A stretch of DNA of 64,000 nucleotides from an uncultured Sunxiuqinia sp. (GTDB lineage Bacteria > Bacteroidota > Bacteroidia > Bacteroidales > Prolixibacteraceae): contig NZ_CANLZV010000015.1 in assembly GCF_947495665.1 (NCBI RefSeq), positions 1 to 64,000 of the forward strand. Reading direction: 5' to 3'. Positions 35,394 through 43,846 of the stretch are shown one piece after another; the first letter of the stretch is position 1, and every line of letters starts with the position of its first letter. A model generated the notes under the pieces. It ran no database searches. It saw only the letters and a program-made list of their open reading frames with translations, and was not told where the DNA came from. A program made the position numbers and the translations under genes.

Positions 35394-35699
35394 TTAAAAG
35401 AATCCCAGTTCTAAACGGGCTTCTTCACTCATCATCGATTTGTCCCATGGCGGTTCAAAAGTGAGCTCCACATGCGCATCTTCCACTCCATCAACCGACA
35501 AAGCAGCCTGCCGGGTATCTTCTACCAGCATATCGGCCACCGGACAGCCCGGAGCAGTCAGGGTCATAATCACAATGGCCTTGTTATTTTCATCCACATC
35601 GATGTTATAAATCAGGCCTAAATCGTATATGTTTACCGGAATCTCCGGGTCATAAACTTCTTTTAAGTTCTCAATTATCAAATCTATTCTGGCATCCAT
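35394..35699 (-). CDS. SufT-like MIP18/DUF59 iron-sulfur assembly protein
   Basis: The 101-residue protein is a single MIP18-family domain with DPEIPVNIYDLGLIY (17-31), the cysteine-containing TLTAPGCPVADML (about 46-58) and the C-terminal FEPPWDKSMMS. Proteins of this family help maturation of iron-sulfur proteins, and the next gene upstream is sufE, 12 bases away in the same direction, with a clear AAGGAGG ribosome site between them. The main suf operon lies 3-8 kb further on. The cysteine is the expected cluster or thiol ligand. Confidence 0.92.
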   Translation of the reverse strand: MDARIDLIIENLKEVYDPEIPVNIYDLGLIYNIDVDENNKAIVIMTLTAPGCPVADMLVEDTRQAALSVDGVEDAHVELTFEPPWDKSMMSEEARLELGFF

Positions 35700-35711
35700 A
35701 GCGTGTCCTCC

Positions 35712-36134
35712 TTAGCTTGAAATTCTGTTATAAGCAACAGCATATAACTTAATTTGTTTGATCATGGCCACCAATCCGTTGGAGCGTGTTGGCGACAAAT
35801 GTTGCTTCAGACCAATGTCATCCACAAAGTGCAAATCGCTCTCCATCAGTTCCTGGGGTGTGCGCCCCGAAACCACGCGCAACAAAAGGGCTACCAAGCC
35901 TTTTACAATCACCGCATCACTTTCCCCTTCAAAATAGATTTTACCATCCTTAAACTCGGGTACCAGCCACACCCGCGACTGGCATCCTTTAATCAGATGC
36001 TGATCATTTTTTTGTTTTGGGTCCAGGTCCTTTAAATCATTTCCCAACTCAATGAGGTAACTGTATTTATCCATCCAGTCTTCATAAATTGAGAATTCCT
36101 CCACAATCTCTTGTTGTATATTTTCTATGGTCAT
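35712..36134 (-). CDS. sufE: Sulfur acceptor protein SufE
   Basis: SufE takes persulfide sulfur from the cysteine desulfurase SufS and passes it to SufB. The 140-residue protein has the typical N-terminal helix, the active cysteine in the DQHLIKGCQSRVWL motif (Cys about 51), and the C-terminal GLKQHLSPTRSNGLVAMI. It is first in a two-gene unit with the MIP18-type gene and divergent from rubrerythrin across 218 bases. The other suf genes are in the same orientation nearby, so all parts of the pathway are in this 9-kb stretch. Confidence 0.94.
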   Translation of the reverse strand: MTIENIQQEIVEEFSIYEDWMDKYSYLIELGNDLKDLDPKQKNDQHLIKGCQSRVWLVPEFKDGKIYFEGESDAVIVKGLVALLLRVVSGRTPQELMESDLHFVDDIGLKQHLSPTRSNGLVAMIKQIKLYAVAYNRISS

Positions 36135-36352
36135 GAGCTTTAGCTTTTAAGGCTGCAAAGGTCGTAATTTTTTTAAGAAACACATAACAAATTAGCGCTC
36201 AACTCTTACCGTTTCTTCCAAAAAAATCCGGGATCAGTTGCAGTTTTTTGAATCATTCTAAATATCCCGGTGAATCTTCAATTTACAAACCAATTGATTA
36301 TCTTCAAACCTCCCAAAAATCAATCACTATAAATCTTTAAATACATCAGAAA

Positions 36353-36928
36353 ATGAATTCAATTGTAGGAACACAAACGGAAAAAAACTTACTAAAGGCC
36401 TTTGCCGGTGAGTCGCAAGCCAAAAACCGTTATGAGTTTTTTGCCAAGCAAGCGCGCAAAGAAGGCTTGCAGCAAATTGCTGCCATTTTTGAAGAAACTG
36501 CCATTAACGAACAAGCACATGCCAAACGCTTCTTCCGCTTTTTGGAAGGTGGCATGGTTGAAATTACAGCCAGCTATCCGGCCGGTGTTATCGGATCGAC
36601 TCTGGAAAACCTGAAAGCAGCAGCTGATGGTGAAAACGAGGAGTGGACTGACTTGTACCCTGAGTTTGCCCGTATTGCCGAAGAGGAAGGATTCAAGCAA
36701 ATTGCTATGGTTTTCAAAACCATTGCTAAAATTGAGAAGCACCACGAAGAGCGCTACCGCAAGCTTTACGAAAACCTGGAAGAAGGTCGGGTGTTTGAGC
36801 GCGAGGACAAAGTAATCTGGAAATGCCGGGTTTGTGGCTTGTTGCACGAATCACAACGTCCACCAAAAAAATGTCCTGCCTGCGAGCATGAGCAAGAATA
36901 TTTCGAAATTGAAGCGACAAACTATTAA
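36353..36928 (+). CDS. Rubrerythrin
   Basis: Rubrerythrin reduces hydrogen peroxide in anaerobes through a non-haem di-iron site. The 191-residue protein has a ferritin-like four-helix domain with the iron ligands in [13 protein letters not shown] (about 17-29) and [13 protein letters not shown], then EEEGFKQIA and IEKHHEERY, and a C-terminal rubredoxin domain with CRVCG (about 160-164) and CPACE (about 176-180). It is a single-gene unit divergent from sufE. Its presence supports an anaerobic lifestyle with protection against oxygen. Confidence 0.95.
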   Translation: MNSIVGTQTEKNLLKAFAGESQAKNRYEFFAKQARKEGLQQIAAIFEETAINEQAHAKRFFRFLEGGMVEITASYPAGVIGSTLENLKAAADGENEEWTDLYPEFARIAEEEGFKQIAMVFKTIAKIEKHHEERYRKLYENLEEGRVFEREDKVIWKCRVCGLLHESQRPPKKCPACEHEQEYFEIEATNY

Positions 36929-36938
36929 GCTCAACTAA

Positions 36939-37040
36939 AAAAAATCGCCTGCTAAAAAGACAGGAAGACAGTAGCTGAAGGCTTCTGAAGCACGCTCAGC
37001 ATAACTCGGTCTTTCGATCGCCTTTTGCAGGCGATTTTTT
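36939..37040 (+). terminator. Terminator with two alternative stems after rubrerythrin
   Basis: The end is a compact terminator hairpin (ATCGCC 37017-37022, loop TTTTGCA, GGCGAT 37030-37035, then T-run). An upstream strand ATCGCCTGC (36944-36952) preceded by A8 can also pair with GCAGGCGAT (37027-37035) as a longer stem across a 74-base insert. The two pairings exclude each other, but both end at the same T-run. Confidence 0.65.
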
Positions 37041-37069
37041 CATTATTCTTGCTATTTTTATGCATATTC

Positions 37070-37723
37070 ATGCCCAACATTCAACACATATTATCCAAGC
37101 GCTTCCCGTTTTTTGAAAGCGAGCTCCTGCAGGAAATTGAACAACATGGGGTTGTTCAGGAACTACATGCCGGAGAAGAGATTTTGCGCGAAGGGCAATT
37201 CATCAAGTCCTTTCCACTAATCCTGGAAGGAAGCCTGCGGGTAATCCGCCAGGAAGCCGACGGCCGCGAGTTACTCCTTTACTTTCTGAATCCGGGCGAG
37301 GTATGCTCCATGGCGCTTACCTGCTGCATGGGCCAGCAGCAAAGCAACATCAGCGCCATTGCTGAGCAGGACAGCCTGATTATTCGCATTCCGGTTGAAT
37401 TGCTAGACCAATGGATGGTACGCTTTCCCGAGTGGAAGTCGTATGTGATGTACGCCTACCGCAAGCGCTTTGACGAGCTGCTCGATACCATTGATGCCAT
37501 CGCCTTTCAGAATTTGGACCAACGACTGCGACGCTTTTTTATGACCCGCTTTGAGGCGACCGGTGAAAAACGATACATCGGCAAACACCAGGACATTGCC
37601 TACCAACTAAATAGCTCGCGCGAAGTGATTTCACGGCTACTGAAAAAGATGGAACAACAAGGGCTGGTTAAAATCAGCCGAAATGAACTGGACTTCTCCC
37701 CGTTAATTAAGCTCAACGCTTAG
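37070..37723 (+). CDS. Crp/Fnr-family regulator of the DUF6132-thioredoxin unit
   Basis: The 217-residue protein has an N-terminal effector barrel (LHAGEEILREGQFIKSFPLIL, about 33-53), a dimerisation helix and a C-terminal winged helix (GKHQDIAYQLNSSREVISRLLKKMEQ, about 169-194). The recognition helix SSREVISRLL is close to that of Crp and Fnr proteins that read TGTGA/TCACA sites, and exactly such a site lies 13 bases after its stop, before the next genes. It lacks an Fnr-type N-terminal cysteine cluster. The ATG at 37070 was chosen over one at 37025 because the earlier part falls in the terminator. Confidence 0.9.
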   Translation: MPNIQHILSKRFPFFESELLQEIEQHGVVQELHAGEEILREGQFIKSFPLILEGSLRVIRQEADGRELLLYFLNPGEVCSMALTCCMGQQQSNISAIAEQDSLIIRIPVELLDQWMVRFPEWKSYVMYAYRKRFDELLDTIDAIAFQNLDQRLRRFFMTRFEATGEKRYIGKHQDIAYQLNSSREVISRLLKKMEQQGLVKISRNELDFSPLIKLNA

Positions 37724-37735
37724 GGAACTGGCTTA

Positions 37736-37751
37736 TGTGACCCAAGTCACT
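37736..37751 (+). promoter_or_regulatory. Crp/Fnr-type operator before DUF6132-trx
   Basis: GTGAC-CCAA-GTCAC (37737-37750) is a perfect palindrome embedded in TGTGA-N6-TCACT. A -7-like element TTTCTTTG is at 37773-37780, which places the operator centre about 43 bases before the predicted transcription start, the position of class II Crp activation. Confidence 0.6.
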
Positions 37752-37798
37752 TGCTGAAAGCAGGCAATCCTATTTCTTTGCTAAAAAATCAGAGTACC

Positions 37799-38017
37799 AT
37801 GAAACAATTTTTCCTCAAACATAAATGGCGCATTGCCGGAACGCTCATCGGCGCTTTTGCCGGCTTTTTATATTGGCACTACATTGGCTGTAATTCGGGC
37901 ACCTGCCCCATCCAGGCCAACTGGCACACCAGCTCTTTGTACGGAGGATTGATGGGCTTTCTGATTAGTGATTTAAAAAAGAAAGAGAAAAAAACAGCAG
38001 ACGATGGAAAAGTTTAA
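37799..38017 (+). CDS. DUF6132-like small membrane protein
   Basis: The 72-residue protein has two short hydrophobic segments (WRIAGTLIGAFAGFLYWHYIG, about 9-29, and SSLYGGLMGFLISDLK, about 45-60) and a conserved pair of cysteines in CNSGTCPI between them, then a Lys-rich tail. Its function is unknown; the cysteines between membrane segments together with a co-transcribed thioredoxin (14-base overlap) suggest a redox role. The ATG at 37799 was chosen over an in-frame start at 37751, since that one lies next to the operator and upstream of the likely -7 element. Confidence 0.75.
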   Translation: MKQFFLKHKWRIAGTLIGAFAGFLYWHYIGCNSGTCPIQANWHTSSLYGGLMGFLISDLKKKEKKTADDGKV

Positions 38018-38303
38018 TCAGATTATTCAGGGAAACACGCCGGTGCTGATCGATTTTTCAGCCGAATGGTGTGGCCCGTGTAAAATGATGGCTCCCATAC
38101 TGAAACAGGTTAAAGAGCAGCTGGGAGAACAGGTTCGTATTTTAAAAATTGATGTGGATAAGAATCAGGAAATTGCCATGAAGTTTCAAATTCGCAATGT
38201 TCCTACACTGATGATTTTTCAGAACGGACAACGCAAATGGACCGGAAGCGGCGTTATGCAGGCGGATCAGCTAGTTTCTGTTATCCGGCAAGCCACCGCT
38301 TAA
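38004..38303 (+). CDS. Thioredoxin
   Basis: The 99-residue protein is a classical thioredoxin with FSAEWCGPCKMMAP (about 18-31, redox CGPC) and the cis-Pro loop IRNVPTLMIF (about 64-73). It is a general disulfide reductant of the cytoplasm. It overlaps the DUF6132 gene by 14 bases and shares its promoter with the Crp/Fnr operator, so its synthesis is likely to respond to the upstream regulator, probably under redox or nitrosative stress. Confidence 0.95.
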   Translation: MEKFNQIIQGNTPVLIDFSAEWCGPCKMMAPILKQVKEQLGEQVRILKIDVDKNQEIAMKFQIRNVPTLMIFQNGQRKWTGSGVMQADQLVSVIRQATA

Positions 38304-38392
38304 TTCAAAAAAAACCAATCTATAATACCCCACATAGTAAGAAAATATAGCGTTTAGCTGAGATCGAGAAGTTGATGAAAAGGGGAAAGAAG

Positions 38393-38432
38393 AAAACAGG
38401 GATTCGAAAGGATTCCTGTTTTTGTTTTTTTT
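38393..38432. terminator. Bidirectional terminator between trx and sufS
   Basis: A 13-bp stem closed by a GAAA tetraloop (AAAACAGG 38393-38400 with CCTGTTTT 38415-38422 as outer part) is followed by T-rich sequence on the plus strand. It separates two convergent transcription units. Confidence 0.75.
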
Positions 38433-38462
38433 ACGGTCAACCTCCTGCCTGCAAGCCAACTT

Positions 38463-39683
38463 CTAACTCAGCATGACAACCAGCTTTTTGAGTGCCTCGA
38501 TAAACTGGTCAATTTCCTCCAACGTATTGTACACGGCAAATGAAACCCGAATGGTTGCCGGCTGCTGAAAATGATCCATCACCGGATCGGCACACAAGCG
38601 GCCAGTGCGAACAGCAATGCCCATCTTGTCCAGCATGGTGCCCAAGTCAAACGGATGGATACCTTCAATATTAAAAGTAATCACGCCTGACTTTTCCTTC
38701 TGCGTGCCGAAAATCAGCATCCCAGGAATTGCGTTCATCTTTTGCGTGGCATACTCCAGCAACTGGTGCTCGTAAGCAGCTACTTCGTCCATCGCCAAAC
38801 TTTGCAAATAGCGAATGGCCTCTCCAAAAGCAATAACTCCAGTAATGTTAGGGGTTCCGGCTTCAAACTTATAGGGCAACTCGTTAAACGAAGTTTTCTG
38901 AAAAGTCACTTCCGAAATCATTTCCCCCCCGCTCTGGTAGGGTGGCATTTGGTTCAGCAGCTCCTTTTTTCCGTATAAAACGCCCACCCCGTTGGGGCCA
39001 TACATTTTGTGGGCTGAGAATACATAAAAATCAGCATCCAGGTCTTGCACATCCACCTTCAAATGCGAAATGGCCTGCGCACCATCAACCAATACCTTTA
39101 CGCCAGCCTGATGCGCCTTCGCAATAATTTGCTTCACCGGATTGATGGTTCCCAGCGTATTGGCAACATGAGCTACAGCAATCAGCTTGGTTTTGGAAGT
39201 CATCAGTTCGTCCAGCTTTTCAATCTCCAATCGGCCATGGTCATCAAAAGGCAAAACAACAATTTTAGCCCCTTTTCGCGCGGCCATCAACTGCCAGGGG
39301 ACAATGTTGGCATGGTGTTCCATTTCCGAAACAATGATTTCGTCACCCGCATTGACAAAGGCTTCGCCAAACGAAAAAGCCACCAGATTGATGCTCTCCG
39401 TGGTGCCTTTGGTAAAAATAATTTCCTCGCGCGAATTGGCTCCAAGCAAGTCTTTCGTCAGGTCGCGAACAGCCTCAAAATCATTGGTGGCCTGGTCGGC
39501 CATAAAATGTGCCCCCCGGTGAATATTGCCATAATACTCCAGATGCAACTGCTCCTCCTTTTTTAAAACCGACAGCGCTTTTTGCGAAGAAGCGGCACTA
39601 TCCAGGTAAACGAGTGGTTTATTATAAACCTGTTGGTCTAATATTGGAAAATCTTTCCGTATGCGGGCAATATCGAGTGTCAT
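38463..39683 (-). CDS. sufS: Cysteine desulfurase SufS
   Basis: SufS removes sulfur from cysteine for iron-sulfur cluster assembly. The 406-residue PLP enzyme has YLDSAASSQK near the N-terminus, the SEMEHHANIVPW motif (about 120-131), the PLP lysine in VFSAHKMYGPNGVGVLYG (about 220-237) and the catalytic cysteine in RTGRLCADP (about 357-365). The ATG at 39683 gives the family N-terminus MTLDIARIRKDFPIL; a longer frame to 39737 adds 18 unrelated residues. It lies 297 bases after sufD with a terminator in between, so it is probably transcribed partly on its own. Confidence 0.95.
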   Translation of the reverse strand: MTLDIARIRKDFPILDQQVYNKPLVYLDSAASSQKALSVLKKEEQLHLEYYGNIHRGAHFMADQATNDFEAVRDLTKDLLGANSREEIIFTKGTTESINLVAFSFGEAFVNAGDEIIVSEMEHHANIVPWQLMAARKGAKIVVLPFDDHGRLEIEKLDELMTSKTKLIAVAHVANTLGTINPVKQIIAKAHQAGVKVLVDGAQAISHLKVDVQDLDADFYVFSAHKMYGPNGVGVLYGKKELLNQMPPYQSGGEMISEVTFQKTSFNELPYKFEAGTPNITGVIAFGEAIRYLQSLAMDEVAAYEHQLLEYATQKMNAIPGMLIFGTQKEKSGVITFNIEGIHPFDLGTMLDKMGIAVRTGRLCADPVMDHFQQPATIRVSFAVYNTLEEIDQFIEALKKLVVMLS

Positions 39684-39833
39684 GATTGTTTTTGAATTAA
39701 ATGGAAATTGAGGCCATCCTTGTATCGGTGTTCTCAATACACTAACAGAAGTACAAAACTAATGTTTTTGATTAAACTTTTGAAGTTTACAGCCAGCTGC
39801 TCCGTTCCCCGGCTTTTCCCAGGAATTTGCATG

Positions 39834-39925
39834 TGGCTAAAGCCAAACAACGCTGAGAGTTCGATTTCTCTAGGCTTTATGGGACAACATATTCCAATTT
39901 TTCATTTCCATTGGCTTTACCGCTG
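39834..39925. repeat. Degenerate REP-like palindrome between sufD and sufS
   Basis: TGGCT-AA-AGCCA at 39834-39845 is followed by related half-sites TAGGCTTTA near 39871 and TTGGCTTTA near 39911. GGCTAAAGCC-type palindromes are widespread intergenic elements in Bacteroidota. Apart from this and the sufD terminator I see nothing in the 297-base gap. Confidence 0.45.
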
Positions 39926-39937
39926 AAAGTTTAGAAG

Positions 39938-39968
39938 CCAAAAAAAAGCCTCACACTAGTGAGGCTTT
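39938..39968 (-). terminator. Rho-independent terminator after sufD
   Basis: A 10-bp stem (AAAGCCTCAC 39945-39954 with GTGAGGCTTT 39959-39968) and a 4-base loop are followed on the minus strand by eight T, 13 bases after the sufD stop. It would end or attenuate sufBCD transcription before sufS. Confidence 0.85.
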
Positions 39969-39980
39969 GATGGTATCTTG

Positions 39981-41342
39981 TTAATTTTTATCGCAAGCGT
40001 GGCAACGGGCCAGTTCTCCGCGAAGTCGCTTTTCGACCAGCTCATCAATCCGGTCACGAAGCGGTTCCACCCGGATGTTCTGAACCACCTCATGAGCAAA
40101 GGCATTCATCAGCATCATGCGGGCATCGGCCTCTCCAATACAACGGGCACGCAGGTAAAACAGGGCCTCTTCATCAATCTGACCAATGGTGGCACCATGG
40201 CTACATTTTACATCATCCGCATCAATAATCAGCTGCGGCTTGGTATTCATTTTGGCCGAGTCGGTCAACAACACATTGTTGTTTCTTTGGAAAGCGTTGG
40301 TTTTTTGAGCATCGCGCACCACGTGAATCCGTCCGGTAAAAGCACCTACGGAGTCCTCGTCCAACACATTCTTATACACCTGGTTACTCAAGCAATTGGG
40401 TACCGCATGTTCGATGTTGGTAAAGTTATCAACATGCTGATTTTTGTCGGTGAAGGACATGCCATACAAGTTGGCTTCTGCATGTTCACCAGCCATCTCA
40501 ACCTTCAAATTGTTCCGAATCAGTCCGCCATGCAAAGTAGCTACGCTGCTTAGCAAGTTCGAATTGGCTTCCTGTCTGAAAAAGGAAGAGTTCACCGAAT
40601 TGGCCTGATTGTTTTGGTTTTGAATGGTATAGATATCCAGAACGGCATCCTGACCGACAAAAACTTCCGTGACACTGTTGGTCAGAAAATCCACCGGATT
40701 CATCGTATGATCGCAAAAGATCACTTTAGCCTGGCTGTTTTTGCCGGCAATAATCAGGTTGCGCTGCGTAGCAAAAACAGGTTCTTCAGCCCGCATCAGG
40801 TTAATCACCTGGATAGGCTTTTCGACCACCACCTGATCAGGAACGTACATGAAAAAACCGTCCTGCGCAAAAGCCGTATTTAAGGCCACAATCGGATCGT
40901 CGCTCAGGCCAGCCTGACGGTTCAGGTAGTCCTTTACCAGTTCGGGCTGTTCATTGGCAACCTGCTTCAAACTTCCTACAACCACCCCTTTAGGAAGGTT
41001 GTTCAACGGTTGATTCTTCGCATAGTACCAACCATTAACCAACAGAACCACATCGGTATCCAACTGCGGAACATCGCAACGGAAGGCTTCATTCAGATCC
41101 ACATCCACCGGTTGGTACTCCAGCAAGTGACGGAATGACTTTCCGAAAACCCGCTCAAGGTTGGTGTATTTGTAATTTTCGTTTTTGAAGCCGGGAATTC
41201 CCACCTTTTCAAAACGTTTAATTGCAATTTCACGCATCCGGTTGAGCAAGTCGGATGAACCTTCATCCAGCAAGCTGCGGTTTGCATGAAAAAGCTCGGT
41301 ATATTTTTCGCTTAACGCGACTTTATTTGCTGTCAATGTCAT
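39981..41342 (-). CDS. sufD: Fe-S cluster scaffold subunit SufD
   Basis: SufD forms the SufBC2D scaffold complex that assembles [4Fe-4S] clusters. The 453-residue protein has a helical N-terminal part (REIAIKRFEKVGIPGFKNENYKYTNLE, split by family consensus) and the beta-helix core with DDVKCSHGATIGQIDEEALF (about 373-392) containing the conserved HG, and the C-terminal RARCIGEADARMMLMNAFAH. It overlaps sufC by 4 bases (ATGA), which indicates coupled translation. A strong terminator follows. Confidence 0.94.
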   Translation of the reverse strand: MTLTANKVALSEKYTELFHANRSLLDEGSSDLLNRMREIAIKRFEKVGIPGFKNENYKYTNLERVFGKSFRHLLEYQPVDVDLNEAFRCDVPQLDTDVVLLVNGWYYAKNQPLNNLPKGVVVGSLKQVANEQPELVKDYLNRQAGLSDDPIVALNTAFAQDGFFMYVPDQVVVEKPIQVINLMRAEEPVFATQRNLIIAGKNSQAKVIFCDHTMNPVDFLTNSVTEVFVGQDAVLDIYTIQNQNNQANSVNSSFFRQEANSNLLSSVATLHGGLIRNNLKVEMAGEHAEANLYGMSFTDKNQHVDNFTNIEHAVPNCLSNQVYKNVLDEDSVGAFTGRIHVVRDAQKTNAFQRNNNVLLTDSAKMNTKPQLIIDADDVKCSHGATIGQIDEEALFYLRARCIGEADARMMLMNAFAHEVVQNIRVEPLRDRIDELVEKRLRGELARCHACDKN

Positions 41343-42088
41343 AAACTATGATTTTTTAACCAGTCGTACCCTTTTTCTTCCAACTCCAAGGCCAATTCTT
41401 TGCCGGCTGATTTTACAATCTGTCCCTGGTACAAAACATGCACAAAATCCGGAACAATATAGTCTAACAGGCGCTGGTAGTGAGTAATCACAATGGTTGA
41501 ACGCTCAGGGTGTTTCAAGGCGTTTACACCATCAGAAACAATTCGAAGCGCATCGATATCCAGACCGGAGTCTGTTTCATCCAAAATGGCTAATTTGGGT
41601 TCCAGCATGGCCATCTGGAAAATTTCATTTTTCTTTTTCTCCCCGCCGGAAAAACCTTCATTCACCGAACGGTTGGTTAACTGAGAATCCAGATGAACCA
41701 GTTCTTTTTTCTCCCGCATCAGTTTCAGAAACTCACCTGCTGTTAAAGGCTCCAGACCTTTAAATTTGCGCATTTCATTTACTGAGGTTTTGATGAAGTT
41801 GACCATCGGTACACCCGGAATTTCTACCGGATACTGAAAGCCCAAAAAGACACCCATACGGGCACGGTCTTCCGCTGAAAGATCCAACAAGTCTTGTCCT
41901 TCATAGATCACCTCGCCATCCAGTATCTCGTATTCTTCTTTTCCTGCCAAAACATTACCCAGGGTACTTTTTCCTGAACCATTGGGTCCCATGATGGCAT
42001 GTACTTCGCCTGCTTTAATTTCAAGGTTGATTCCTTTCAGGATTTCCTTTCCTTCAATAGCAACTCTTAAATTTTTTATTGTTAGCAT
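41339..42088 (-). CDS. sufC: SUF ATPase SufC
   Basis: SufC is the ABC-type ATPase of the SUF scaffold complex. The 249-residue protein has Walker A GPNGSGKSTLGNVLAG (about 35-50), the signature FSGGEKKKNEI (about 144-154) and Walker B LAILDETDSGLDIDAL (about 166-181), with the SufC-specific ETDSGLD. It lies between sufB (165-base gap) and sufD (4-base overlap). The spacer 42089-42253 between sufC and sufB holds no recognisable feature. Confidence 0.96.
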   Translation of the reverse strand: MLTIKNLRVAIEGKEILKGINLEIKAGEVHAIMGPNGSGKSTLGNVLAGKEEYEILDGEVIYEGQDLLDLSAEDRARMGVFLGFQYPVEIPGVPMVNFIKTSVNEMRKFKGLEPLTAGEFLKLMREKKELVHLDSQLTNRSVNEGFSGGEKKKNEIFQMAMLEPKLAILDETDSGLDIDALRIVSDGVNALKHPERSTIVITHYQRLLDYIVPDFVHVLYQGQIVKSAGKELALELEEKGYDWLKNHSL

Positions 42089-42253
42089 GTTATTCTAAGT
42101 TTCGCGTTTCGAGCTATGAGTTTCATTTGCAATCGTCCGTGATATCTGTGTGCTTCTCCCTCTTCCTTTTTTTTGAGGGATTGAAACCGGATCAGGCAAG
42201 TGACCGCCAGGCAAAAAACTCACTCAAAATCTATGATTTATATATACATTCTA

Positions 42254-43699
42254 TTATCCAACACTTCCTTCCAAACTGATGGCCAGCAGCTTTTGGGCCT
42301 CTACGGCAAATTCCATTGGCAGCTTATTCAAGACCTCCTTGGCATAACCGTTCACAATCATTCCAATGGCATCCTCGGTTGAAATTCCCCGCTGGTTGCA
42401 ATAGAAAATCTGGTCTTCGCCAATTTTGGAAGTGGTTGCCTCATGTTCCACCACCGATGATTTGTTTCCCACTTCGATGTAGGGGAACGTGTGTGCGCCA
42501 CAAGTTGATCCTAGCAAGAGGCTGTCACACTGTGAAAAGTTTCGCGAATTAACGGCTCCAGGCAGTACTTTCACCAAGCCGCGGTAAGCGTTATTGCTTA
42601 CGCCGGCTGAAATACCTTTGGAAATGATGGTACTTTTCGTGTTTTTCCCGATATGAACCATCTTCGTTCCGGTGTCGGCCTGCTGGTGATTGTTGGTTAC
42701 GGCTACGGAATTAAACTCTCCAACCGAATTGTCGCCCATCAAAATACAGCTTGGGTATTTCCAGGTAATGGCCGAACCGGTTTCCACCTGTGTCCAGCTA
42801 ATTTTTGAAGAAACACCGCGGCAAATTCCCCGTTTGGTTACAAAGTTGTAAACACCACCTTTTCCTTCTTTATTTCCCGGATACCAGTTTTGAACCGTTG
42901 AGTATTTTACTTCGGCCCGATCCAGCGCAATGATCTCAACCACGGCAGCGTGCAATTGATTTTCATCCCGCATGGGCGCGGTACATCCTTCCAGGTAGCT
43001 TACGTAGCTTTCGTCTTCAGCCACAATCAAAGTCCGCTCAAACTGGCCGGTTCCGGCTGCATTGATCCGGAAGTAGGTAGACAACTCCATGGGGCAACGA
43101 ACTCCTTTGGGAATATAGCAGAAAGAACCATCGGAGAAGACAGCTGAGTTTAAAGCGGCAAAAAAGTTATCAGAGGTGGGAACAGCCATTCCCAAGTATT
43201 TTTTGATCAAGTCAGGATGTTCCTGCACGGCCTCGCTGAAAGAGCAAAAGATAATGCCTTTCTCTGCCAGGGTTTCCTTAAAGGTCGTTTTAACCGACAC
43301 ACTGTCAATGACCGCGTCAACAGCCACGCCAGCCAACACCTTCTGCTCCTCCAGTGGAATTCCAAGCTTGTTGAAGGTTTCGATCAAATCCGGATCTACT
43401 TCATCCAGACTCTCATACTGCGGTTTTGTTTTAGGGGCTGAATAGTAAATGATATCCTGAAAGTCAATGGGTGGAATCTTCAGATAAGCCCAATCCGGCA
43501 TGGGCATTTCCAGCCACTTACGATAGGCATCCAACCGAAACTGCAGCATAAACTCAGGTTCATTCTTTTTGGCCGAAATCACCCGAATAACATCTTCATT
43601 TAAGCCTTTGGGAATTGATTCTGACTCAAAATCAGAGACAAATCCAAATTTATATTCTTGCGAGGTTACCTCATGTAATATCTTGTCTTGTTCTTCCAT
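42254..43699 (-). CDS. sufB: Fe-S cluster scaffold subunit SufB
   Basis: SufB is the main scaffold of the SUF pathway. The 481-residue protein shows [20 protein letters not shown], the cysteine in [19 protein letters not shown]-like sequence ([10 protein letters not shown]), and the C-terminal [20 protein letters not shown] whose cysteine near 385-390 is used for sulfur transfer, followed by [12 protein letters not shown]. The ATG at 43699 gives the normal family start; the longer frame to 43741 would include the probable promoter leader. It is first in the sufBCD unit. Confidence 0.96.
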   Translation of the reverse strand: MEEQDKILHEVTSQEYKFGFVSDFESESIPKGLNEDVIRVISAKKNEPEFMLQFRLDAYRKWLEMPMPDWAYLKIPPIDFQDIIYYSAPKTKPQYESLDEVDPDLIETFNKLGIPLEEQKVLAGVAVDAVIDSVSVKTTFKETLAEKGIIFCSFSEAVQEHPDLIKKYLGMAVPTSDNFFAALNSAVFSDGSFCYIPKGVRCPMELSTYFRINAAGTGQFERTLIVAEDESYVSYLEGCTAPMRDENQLHAAVVEIIALDRAEVKYSTVQNWYPGNKEGKGGVYNFVTKRGICRGVSSKISWTQVETGSAITWKYPSCILMGDNSVGEFNSVAVTNNHQQADTGTKMVHIGKNTKSTIISKGISAGVSNNAYRGLVKVLPGAVNSRNFSQCDSLLLGSTCGAHTFPYIEVGNKSSVVEHEATTSKIGEDQIFYCNQRGISTEDAIGMIVNGYAKEVLNKLPMEFAVEAQKLLAISLEGSVG

Positions 43700-43767
43700 T
43701 ATCCCACTTTTATACGTTACTTTTTCCGCTTGTAATAACAAACTTTAAAATAGACTGTTTAAAAATA

Positions 43768-43799
43768 ATTGCAAAGATAAGGAAGTAAAGCTATTTTTG
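43768..43799 (+). promoter_or_regulatory. Promoter of thiL
   Basis: TATTTTTG (43792-43799) matches TAnnTTTG with ATTG (43768-43771) 20 bases upstream. The leader to the thiL start is about 40 bases. It overlaps the sufB promoter on the other strand. Confidence 0.5.
43772..43779 (-). promoter_or_regulatory. -7 element of sufBCD
   Basis: TATCTTTG on the minus strand is an exact match to the Bacteroidota -7 consensus, 72 bases before the sufB start codon. A -33 partner was not obvious. Confidence 0.55.
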
Positions 43800-43846
43800 C
43801 AGGCGAAAACACTTAAATCCACACCTTAAGGTCTGATATTTAAAAA

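Noticed and set aside
42089-42253. Hidden gene between sufC and sufB
   Set aside because: Only short frames without features; the gap appears to be plain spacer.
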